Made by a program: the position numbers and the translations under genes
Part shown: positions 7,376-11,888 of the stretch, one piece after another
Layout of the letters: each line of letters starts with the position of its first letter
Position numbering within the stretch: position 1 is the stretch's first letter
The notes under the pieces: generated by a model
Database searches by the model: none
Seen by the model: only the letters and a program-made list of their open reading frames with translations
Told to the model about the DNA's origin: nothing
Assembly: GCA_037444725.1 (NCBI GenBank)
Contig: JBBILW010000015.1
Span: forward strand, 1-17,129
From: CAIKKG01 sp037444725
GTDB taxonomy: Bacteria > Patescibacteriota > Minisyncoccia > UBA6257 > GWB1-50-10
Reading direction: 5' to 3'
DNA: 17,129 nucleotides

Positions 7376-9192
7376 AACATATCAGAAATTTCGTCATAAT
7401 CGCGCACGTGGACCACGGCAAGAGTACTCTTGCCGATCGTTTTTTGGAAGTTACGAGCACCGTGGAAAAGCGCAAAATGAAGGAGCAATACCTCGATCAG
7501 CTCGAACTCGAGCGCGAGCGCGGCATTACCATCAAAATGGCGCCGGTGCGCATGCGGTACGCGTACAAGACGAACAACTACATCTTGAATCTTATCGATA
7601 CGCCGGGACACTCGGATTTTTCATACGAAGTGTCGCGTGCCTTGAACGCCGTTGAGGGCGCTGTTTTGCTCGTTGACGCGACGCAAGGTATTCAGGCACA
7701 GACGCTCGCGAACCATCGCATCGCAAAAGCAGCGGGACTTACAATCGTGGGTGCCTTGAACAAGGTGGACTTCTTTAAAGACAACGCAGGGAATCTGAAT
7801 CTCATGGACGAACGCCTTGTGCGCTTGCGTGAGGAGCTCGCGAACTTGATTGGCGTTTCCGCATCCGAAATCCATCATATTTCGGGAAAGACGGGCGAGG
7901 GCGTGAAAAAACTTCTTGAAGCGGTAATCGATTTGGTGCCCCCTCCCAAAGAATCGACGTTGGATATGGGGCGCGCGCTCGTCTTCGATTCGTTTTACGA
8001 CGATCACAAAGGAGTTGTTGCATCGGTGCGCATGTTCGATGGAGCGGTAACAGGCGAGGGCGAAATCCATCTTGTGGCGACGAACACAACCTCGCGCATA
8101 AAAGAAATTGGTCACTTTACCCCGCAACTCGTCGCAATGCCTGCAGACGGTACGCTGACTGCCGGCGAAATCGGCTACATTGCTACCGGTATTCGCGACC
8201 CGGAAAAAATCCGCATTGGTGATACGGTACTCGTCGGCAAATTCATTAAAGATCCGGAATCGTTCGCACTTCACGGCTATAAGGAGCCGATGTCCGTTGT
8301 CTTCGTTTCGTTTTACCCGGAAGAAGGCGAGGATTATGAGTTGCTCACGAAGGGGCTCCAGAAGCTTAAACTGAACGATTCAGCGTTGCATATTGAGCCT
8401 GATCAAAACGAAGTTTTGGGACGCGGTTACAAGGTCGGCTTTTTAGGACGGCTTCACTTTGAAATCACCGCGGAGCGTCTGCGCCGCGAGTTTAATGTGC
8501 CGACGGTAAATACCTTCCCATCGGTGCTCTACCGCGTAAAAACAAAAAAAGACTGGGTCACTATCGTGAAGCCCGAGGAGCTTCCGCAGGAATACGAAGA
8601 AATCTGGGAGCCCATCATTAAACTCGATATTATTTTACCGAACGAGTATCTCTCGAGCGTGTTGGCGCTTCAGAGAAAGTTCAGATTCGCGGATATCCGT
8701 ACCGAAACGCTTGTCGATCGCGTGCGTCTTGTAACGCAAATGCCGCTCGCGGAACTCGTGAGCGATTTCGACGACCAGATAAAATCGGCGACCAAAGGAA
8801 TGGCGTCATTCAGTTATGAATTTATGGAATACAAGCGTGCGGATGTCGCGCGCGTTGATGTGCTGCTCTCGCACGAACTGGTACCGGGGCTTAGCCGCTT
8901 TTTGCCGAAAGACGCGATAGAACGTGAAGCGCGTATTATGGTGGAGCGCTTGAAAACCCATCTTCCTCGCCAGCAGTGGAATCAGCCGATTCAGGCGGAG
9001 GCTGAAGGAAAAATCGTTGCGCGTGAAGATATTCCCGCGATGCGCAAAGACGTGACCGGTTATCTTTATGGCGGCGACCGCACGCGTAAAATGAAGCTCT
9101 GGAAGAAACAACAGCGCGGAAAAAAGAAACTTGCGGAGCGTGCACAGGTACAGATTGCACCCGAAGTGTTTAAGGAACTTTTGAAGCGATAG
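7372..9192 (+). CDS. lepA: Elongation factor 4 (LepA) GTPase
   Basis: Ribosome-bound translational GTPase (EF4) reported to act on stalled or mistranslocated ribosomes and in 30S biogenesis (family knowledge). The 606-residue product has normal length. G1 is AHVDHGKST (11-19), the switch region LERERGITIK, G3 is DTPGH (76-80) with the catalytic His, G4 is NKVD (130-133), and SGKTGEGV fits G5. The C-terminal LepA-specific domain is present: GGKI-like EGKIVARED, MRKDVTGYLYGGDRTRKMKLWKKQQRGKKK. The usual Cys of the KCYGGD block is replaced (GYLYGGD). It starts in an ATGA overlap with DUF4012, implying translational coupling to a surface-glycan operon, an unusual partner for a translation factor. 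Confidence 0.97.
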   Translation: MKHIRNFVIIAHVDHGKSTLADRFLEVTSTVEKRKMKEQYLDQLELERERGITIKMAPVRMRYAYKTNNYILNLIDTPGHSDFSYEVSRALNAVEGAVLLVDATQGIQAQTLANHRIAKAAGLTIVGALNKVDFFKDNAGNLNLMDERLVRLREELANLIGVSASEIHHISGKTGEGVKKLLEAVIDLVPPPKESTLDMGRALVFDSFYDDHKGVVASVRMFDGAVTGEGEIHLVATNTTSRIKEIGHFTPQLVAMPADGTLTAGEIGYIATGIRDPEKIRIGDTVLVGKFIKDPESFALHGYKEPMSVVFVSFYPEEGEDYELLTKGLQKLKLNDSALHIEPDQNEVLGRGYKVGFLGRLHFEITAERLRREFNVPTVNTFPSVLYRVKTKKDWVTIVKPEELPQEYEEIWEPIIKLDIILPNEYLSSVLALQRKFRFADIRTETLVDRVRLVTQMPLAELVSDFDDQIKSATKGMASFSYEFMEYKRADVARVDVLLSHELVPGLSRFLPKDAIEREARIMVERLKTHLPRQQWNQPIQAEAEGKIVAREDIPAMRKDVTGYLYGGDRTRKMKLWKKQQRGKKKLAERAQVQIAPEVFKELLKR

Positions 9193-9212
9193 CAGGGGAA
9201 AGTGCGATTCGG

Positions 9213-9218
9213 TATAAT
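9213..9218 (+). promoter_or_regulatory. Leaderless promoter -10 box of the small membrane protein gene
   Basis: A perfect TATAAT is followed by ACTCAC (6 nt) and ATG at 9225. No SD and only a weak -35 region. This is the cleanest leaderless signature on the plus strand. Confidence 0.7.
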
Positions 9219-9224
9219 ACTCAC

Positions 9225-9458
9225 ATGGATATTTCATCGAAGATAAGTCCCCATATTATGTTTCTTTTGACCGCGGTGATATATCTCCTCGCGCAATTTA
9301 TCGGCGAGTACATGATAATTTTCGGCATCATTCAGTTTTTGCCGTCATTTGCCGCCGTACTCTACAGTTCCAAGCAAGTCATCGTGGTGGTGCACCTTAT
9401 TATCACGCTCGCGCTCGTAATCTATGCGAAGCGGGTGAGTACGAGACTTTATAAATAG
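9225..9458 (+). CDS. Small two-helix membrane protein, unknown function
   Basis: A 77-residue protein, not recognised. It has two hydrophobic segments, about 10-33 (HIMFLLTAVIYLLAQFIGEY) and about 51-67 (QVIVVVHLIITLALVIYA), linked by a short loop containing FLPSFAAVLYSS, and ends in a basic tail KRVSTRLYK. This suggests a helical hairpin with the basic tail in the cytoplasm. It comes directly before a DivIC/FtsL-like gene whose start lies 5 nt after its stop, so a role at the envelope or septum is possible but is only inference from position. The perfect TATAAT 6 nt before the ATG supports both the start and that the gene is expressed. Confidence 0.7.
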   Translation: MDISSKISPHIMFLLTAVIYLLAQFIGEYMIIFGIIQFLPSFAAVLYSSKQVIVVVHLIITLALVIYAKRVSTRLYK

Positions 9459-9463
9459 TGCCC

Positions 9464-9760
9464 ATGAACGCAGTAAAGCCTGTCATACTTATCGCACTCG
9501 TTGCGCTCCTCGGATACACGGGATATACTCTTGTCCGTGAGAGGAACAACGTCGTGAATGAGACCGCAAATCTCGCGGAGACGGCGAAAAAATTGAGCGA
9601 CGAAAACGCGAAGTTGCAAGACGACATCGAGTATTACAAGCGGCCGGAAAATCTTTTGAAAGCATCGAAAGCGCAGTTTAACTACAAGGCGGAAGGCGAG
9701 CAGATGATTATCGTCGTTCCTGATACTTCTACAGGGACGCCGACAAGCACGCGGAATTAA
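9464..9760 (+). CDS. DivIC/FtsL/FtsB-like single-pass coiled-coil protein
   Basis: A 98-residue product: a short N-terminus, one transmembrane helix (VILIALVALLGYTGYTLV), then a coiled coil (ERNNVVNETANLAETAKKLSDENAKLQDDIEYYK) and the segment NLLKASKAQFNYKAEGEQMIIVVP. That last block matches the conserved extracytoplasmic end of the septum-formation-initiator (DivIC/FtsB) family, whose members bind FtsQ and FtsL at the division site. The assignment rests on architecture, so FtsL or another small bitopic protein is possible. A GTG at 9458 is an alternative start; TATAAA at 9450-9455 lies 8 nt before the ATG. The stop codon (9758-9760) and the three codons before it lie in the tRNA-Gly gene, overlapping it by 10 nt. 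Confidence 0.75.
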   Translation: MNAVKPVILIALVALLGYTGYTLVRERNNVVNETANLAETAKKLSDENAKLQDDIEYYKRPENLLKASKAQFNYKAEGEQMIIVVPDTSTGTPTSTRN

Positions 9761-9824
9761 TACAGTGGCAGTATGTTTGCTTCCCAAGCAAAATACACGG
9801 GTTCGATTCCCGTATTCCGCACCA
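9751..9824 (+). tRNA. tRNA-Gly, anticodon CCC
   Basis: Complete cloverleaf with encoded CCA. Acceptor GCGGAAT (9751-9757) pairs with ATTCCGC (9814-9820), the discriminator is A at 9821 and CCA is 9822-9824. D-stem ATAC/GTAT (9760-9763, 9771-9774) encloses AGTGGCA. Anticodon stem TTTGC/GCAAA encloses TTCCCAA, with CCC at 9783-9785. T-stem ACGGG/CCCGT encloses TTCGATT. Variable loop ATAC. The 5' end overlaps the preceding CDS by 10 nt, so 5' maturation by RNase P would remove the stop codon from that mRNA. A terminator follows 5 nt after CCA. Confidence 0.95.
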
Positions 9825-9825
9825 T
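9812..9825 (+). repeat. Direct repeat copy 1 (tRNA-Gly 3' end)
   Basis: The 14-bp GTATTCCGCACCAT covers the tRNA acceptor 3' strand and CCA and recurs exactly at 9966-9979, 154 bp downstream. Confidence 0.9.
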
Positions 9826-9828
9826 AAG

Positions 9829-9854
9829 AAAATGACCCGGCACGGGTCATTTTT
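9829..9854 (+). terminator. Intrinsic terminator after tRNA-Gly
   Basis: AAATGACCCG (9830-9839) pairs perfectly with CGGGTCATTT (9843-9852) across a GCA loop and is followed by TT. The stem is flanked by A-rich and T-rich sequence, so it could act on either strand. Confidence 0.85.
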
Positions 9855-9866
9855 AGTGCGGAATAT

Positions 9867-9887
9867 GGGAATGGGAAAGGGGTCGGG
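9867..9887 (+). other. G-quadruplex motif
   Basis: Four G-runs (GGG, GGG, GGGG, GGG) are separated by AAT, AAA and TC. The last run is also the base of the hairpin at 9884-9905, so the two structures exclude each other. Confidence 0.6.
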
Positions 9888-9905
9888 AAAACGGAAGTTT
9901 TCCCG
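9884..9905 (+). other. Perfect hairpin with GNRA tetraloop
   Basis: CGGGAAAAC / GTTTTCCCG, 9 bp, closed by GGAA. Confidence 0.75.
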
Positions 9906-9915
9906 TGGCGGAGCA

Positions 9916-9935
9916 CACGAACCGCTGGGTTCGTG
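9916..9935 (+). other. Perfect 8-bp hairpin
   Basis: CACGAACC / GGTTCGTG closed by a GCTG loop. No T-run follows, so it is not a terminator. Confidence 0.7.
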
Positions 9936-9965
9936 AGAGTGAGCGATTGAGCGAACGATATTTCA

Positions 9966-9979
9966 GTATTCCGCACCAT
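9966..9979 (+). repeat. Direct repeat copy 2 (tRNA-Gly 3' end)
   Basis: Exact second copy of GTATTCCGCACCAT. Duplication of a tRNA 3' end is the classical footprint of tyrosine-recombinase integration, but only 154 bp separate the copies and no integrase is in the window. Confidence 0.9.
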
Positions 9980-9992
9980 TTAAAAAATGACC

Positions 9993-10026
9993 GAACAAGA
10001 AGCGGCAGAAATGCCGACTTTTGTTC
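9993..10026. other. Long hairpin with GAAA tetraloop
   Basis: GAACAA (9993-9998) pairs with TTGTTC, and CGGCA (10003-10007) pairs with TGCCG (10012-10016), around a GAAA loop and a small internal loop. It lies between the tRNA-like unit and the promoter of the next gene. On the minus strand it is followed by a T-run (complement of 9982-9987), so it could stop antisense transcription. Confidence 0.5.
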
Positions 10027-10029
10027 TAC

Positions 10030-10058
10030 TGGACACGTTAGAGAATCTATGCTAAAAC
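10030..10058 (+). promoter_or_regulatory. Probable promoter of the 10117 gene
   Basis: TGGACA (10030-10035) and TAAAAC (10053-10058) have a 17-nt spacer. TATGCT at 10048-10053 is an alternative -10. The block ACGTTAGAG...AATCT...TATGCTAA...CATG (10035-10061) recurs upstream of the next gene (10631-10670). Confidence 0.45.
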
Positions 10059-10116
10059 ATGCTCAAGTTAAGTCAGGCGACATAACGTAGCACTTTACCA
10101 ACAGAAGGGAGCACGC

Positions 10117-10548
10117 ATGAGCGGCAATGTGGAGTTCGTTGGCATCAAGGCGCCCGCCTCAATCAAGGTCGGGAAGCATCTCCTCGCGAAGGGGTACGAC
10201 CTTGCGACGCACACCGGTCTCGCGCTGGGGTCGCTCATCGAGTGCGACGCGTTCGGGATCCTGCTGAAGGACCCCGAGGTGAAGCTGAAGACGTACTTCT
10301 TCGGCCTCGTGAAGAGGGCGCCGCGGAGGATGTTCCTCGGCGTGGTCTGGTTCGACAACAAGGATCGCAACGCGACCGAGGTGAACTGGGTCTTCGACGT
10401 GTACGGGCGCAAGCACGTCGATCGGATCGGGCGGATGGCCGAGGAGCTGGCCGACACCTTCAACGTCAAGGTCACTGTTCGCCTCGCGTGCGAGCAGCCG
10501 AGCGTCGAGACCTGCCTCTCCGACTACGACGCGGCCGACAACCTCTAG
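10117..10548 (+). CDS. Hypothetical protein, 143 aa, GC-rich third positions
   Basis: Not recognised. A soluble-looking 143-residue protein without signal peptide or membrane helix. The middle, KTYFFGLVKRAPRRMFLGVVWFDNKDRNATEVNWVFDVYG, looks like a run of beta strands, followed by a helix (RIGRMAEELADTF) and a strand (NVKVTVRLAC), so an alpha/beta fold is likely. Two Cys residues lie near the C-terminus. The SD-like AAGGGAG (10105-10111) is 5 nt before the ATG. Codon use is unlike most neighbours: Lys is almost always AAG, and third positions are nearly all G or C. The gene has its own promoter and terminator and is monocistronic. Sustained GC3 bias, SD and flanking signals support a real gene; transfer from a GC-richer genome and selection for expression are both possible. 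Confidence 0.75.
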   Translation: MSGNVEFVGIKAPASIKVGKHLLAKGYDLATHTGLALGSLIECDAFGILLKDPEVKLKTYFFGLVKRAPRRMFLGVVWFDNKDRNATEVNWVFDVYGRKHVDRIGRMAEELADTFNVKVTVRLACEQPSVETCLSDYDAADNL

Positions 10549-10570
10549 CAGTGCGGAGAGCGCCCATCAT

Positions 10571-10609
10571 GAGCCCCTTGTGGATACCACTCCACTTTGG
10601 GGCTCTTTT
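10571..10609 (+). terminator. Intrinsic terminator of the 10117 gene
   Basis: GAGCCCC (10571-10577) pairs with GGGGCTC (10599-10605), with an inner GTGG/CCAC stem, followed by TTTTT. Confidence 0.85.
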
Positions 10610-10627
10610 TATTAAAAATATGTTGCG

Positions 10628-10656
10628 TTGACGTTAGAGTAATCTTGTGCTACTCT
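10628..10656 (+). promoter_or_regulatory. Promoter of the 10702 gene, with internal inverted repeat
   Basis: TTGACG (10628-10633) and TACTCT (10651-10656), spacer 17. Inverted repeat TAGAGTA (10635-10641) / TACTCTA (10651-10657) fills the spacer and overlaps the -10, an operator-like position comparable to the RHH gene. A 6-bp hairpin GTGGCA-ATAA-TGCCAC (10670-10685) lies in the leader. Confidence 0.65.
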
Positions 10657-10701
10657 ATGCTAAGTTCATGTGGCAATAATGCCACCACAACCGAGGTATC
10701 C

Positions 10702-10992
10702 ATGGCACAAGGTGACAGCAGTGCAGGGCTGAACGCGGCCGCGCGCGGTCTCGTGAAGGGCGCCGCTTTCAAGCTGATCGCAACGCACAAGGAGCACACC
10801 ATCGCGCACGACCTCTACCGGTTCAGGTGCCACGATGGCCGTGAGTTCACGGAGTTTGTTCAGGCGGAATACAACGCTCCGAACCCCATCATCTTCTGCG
10901 CGCTCCGCGATTCGGCCGGCAAGGACGTTCCCGAGACGCTCTGGACTGCGAAGGAGATGTCCGACATCTGCGGCGTCCGCTACGCATCATGA
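10702..10992 (+). CDS. Hypothetical protein, 96 aa
   Basis: Not recognised. Soluble 96-residue protein, no signal peptide. It begins with a small-residue-rich stretch (QGDSSAGLNAAARGLVKGAAF), then HTIAHDLYRFRCHDGREFTEFVQAEYN, which reads as beta strands, and ends TLWTAKEMSDICGVRYAS. Three Cys and several His could bind metal, but no recognised motif is present. The start at 10702 is chosen from the GAGG SD at 10693-10696 (5-nt gap); upstream in-frame ATGs fall in the promoter or leader hairpin. It is monocistronic, with promoter, leader hairpin and terminator, and has GC-rich third positions like the 10117 gene. The similar promoter blocks of the two genes suggest a shared regulator or common origin. 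Confidence 0.72.
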   Translation: MAQGDSSAGLNAAARGLVKGAAFKLIATHKEHTIAHDLYRFRCHDGREFTEFVQAEYNAPNPIIFCALRDSAGKDVPETLWTAKEMSDICGVRYAS

Positions 10993-10998
10993 ATCACC

Positions 10999-11034
10999 CT
11001 CCCCGCGCCACGCATCAGGCGACGGGGAGTTTTT
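10999..11034 (+). terminator. Intrinsic terminator of the 10702 gene
   Basis: CTCCCCG (10999-11005) pairs with CGGGGAG (11023-11029), with inner CGCC/GGCG, then TTTTT. The next promoter's -35 begins 2 nt later. Confidence 0.9.
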
Positions 11035-11035
11035 A

Positions 11036-11064
11036 TTGACGGTCACGGTTTTTGGATGTACAAC
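11036..11064 (+). promoter_or_regulatory. Promoter of the CDP-alcohol phosphatidyltransferase gene
   Basis: TTGACG (11036-11041) and TACAAC (11059-11064), spacer 17. The leader is about 40 nt and carries AGAAAGG 7 nt before the ATG at 11110. Confidence 0.75.
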
Positions 11065-11109
11065 TGTGAACAGCATTTTTCACGCAAGTTTTAACAGAAA
11101 GGTACACAC

Positions 11110-11832
11110 ATGCTCGCAACATTCGAAACGTGGAGCACGGGAGTCTATCGCGACTTGAATGAGAGGCTGAGTCGTCTCATCAAGCCGTTTACGTTCGTGG
11201 TAGAGCGCAAATTGGAGTACCTGAAAACGAAGAGGGACACGTGGAGCTCGGCGCGCATCGCACGCGCGCTTGGCGTCATGGTAGCAGGCGAGGAAGTGGT
11301 TACCGTGCCGAATATTCTCTCGGCCATGCGTCCGCTTCTCATACTTCTAGTCGTTCTGCCGCTGCGGCTCTCGCATGCTCCGACGTGGATTATCGCATTC
11401 GCGTTTGCGGTTGCGATGGCGACCGACAAGCTCGACGGCACATGGGCGCTCCTTCATGGCCACACGCGCTTTGGCGAGGTGCTCGACCCCATCTGTGACA
11501 AAATCGCGCTCGCGATATTCATCATCCCGGATTTCATGCACCTTCCGGTCTGGATCATGAGCCCGCTCTTGTTCTTCGAGGCCATGCTCTTCATGATCGT
11601 TATTCTTGCGGTGTACGCGATTCAGCTCGGCATTCTCTCCTACGAGGTGAAGCTGACCGCGAACATCTTCGGCAAGGTGAAGTTCACGACCGAGGTAGTG
11701 GCAATGAGCTTTCTCGTATTTCACGAGTACACGCTCGCAGCCGTTTTCTTCGGTATTGCGGTTCCGTTCGCGTGCGCTTCGGCAGTGCGGAAGGCTGCCG
11801 ACATCATCCGTTCTGCCCCCAATGCTCGTTAA
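11110..11832 (+). CDS. CDP-alcohol phosphatidyltransferase family membrane protein (PgsA-like)
   Basis: Members exchange CMP of a CDP-alcohol for another alcohol to make phospholipid head groups in the membrane (family knowledge). The 240-residue protein has an amphipathic N-terminus of about 60 residues, VPNILSAMRPLLILL (PgsA-like first helix) and several hydrophobic segments. The metal-binding signature is at 106-130: D106, D109, G110, A113, G122, D126 and D130 are present. The Arg expected after A113 is Leu, and the spacing A-to-G is one residue shorter than DGxxARx8GxxxDxxxD. GKVKFTTE matches the later GKxK motif. The enzyme may therefore be altered in substrate or activity. It has its own promoter, an SD and a terminator that begins inside the last codons. 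Confidence 0.85.
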   Translation: MLATFETWSTGVYRDLNERLSRLIKPFTFVVERKLEYLKTKRDTWSSARIARALGVMVAGEEVVTVPNILSAMRPLLILLVVLPLRLSHAPTWIIAFAFAVAMATDKLDGTWALLHGHTRFGEVLDPICDKIALAIFIIPDFMHLPVWIMSPLLFFEAMLFMIVILAVYAIQLGILSYEVKLTANIFGKVKFTTEVVAMSFLVFHEYTLAAVFFGIAVPFACASAVRKAADIIRSAPNAR

Positions 11833-11851
11833 GAGCGGGGGCAGTTTTTTT
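11813..11851 (+). terminator. Intrinsic terminator overlapping the end of the phosphatidyltransferase CDS
   Basis: CTGCCCCC (11813-11820) pairs with GGGGGCAG (11837-11844); GCTC/GAGC form an inner stem and the TAA stop (11830-11832) lies in the loop. A run of seven T follows. Confidence 0.9.
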
Positions 11852-11875
11852 CTTTCAAAAAATACGAGAATATTG

Positions 11876-11881
11876 CATACT
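11876..11881 (+). promoter_or_regulatory. Putative leaderless -10 box of hisS
   Basis: CATACT lies 7 nt before the ATG at 11889 (TACTGT at 5 nt is the alternative). No SD is present. Confidence 0.45.
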
Positions 11882-11888
11882 GTGAGAT

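Larger units (their letters stand above)
9856..9979 (+). ncRNA. Candidate structured RNA or element with a tRNA-Gly-like acceptor stem and CCA
   Basis: No protein is supported here. GTGCGGAATA (9856-9865) is the exact reverse complement of TATTCCGCAC (9967-9976). Read as RNA, GCGGAAT (9858-9864) pairs with ATTCCGC (9968-9974) and is followed by A and CCA (9975-9978), exactly as in the adjacent tRNA-Gly, but the 103-nt interior is not a cloverleaf. It contains a G-rich quadruplex motif (9867-9887), a 9-bp hairpin with GGAA (GNRA) loop (9884-9905), an 8-bp hairpin with GCTG loop (9916-9935) and a tandem 8-mer GTGAGCGA/TTGAGCGA (9939-9954). There is no T-arm, so it is not a normal tRNA. Alternatives are a short inverted-repeat (MITE-like) insertion, a degenerated tRNA duplicate, or the scar of integration at the tRNA end. 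The structure is seen directly; expression is unknown. Confidence 0.5.

Noticed and set aside
9858..9978. Second complete tRNA gene
   Set aside because: Acceptor stem and CCA are present, but no D-arm, anticodon arm or T-loop (TTCRANY-type) can be drawn in the interior.
9449..9979. Long minus-strand open frame across the DivIC-like gene, tRNA-Gly and the structured unit
   Set aside because: It runs antisense through a complete tRNA and a well-supported CDS. Its translation over the tRNA is the kind of spurious peptide commonly produced by antisense tRNA genes.
11862..11870. ATACGAGAA upstream of hisS, identical to the RHH operator half-site
   Set aside because: Only a single half-site without its inverted partner; one 9-mer match in 17 kb on two strands is not improbable. 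Worth revisiting only if a regulon search supports it.
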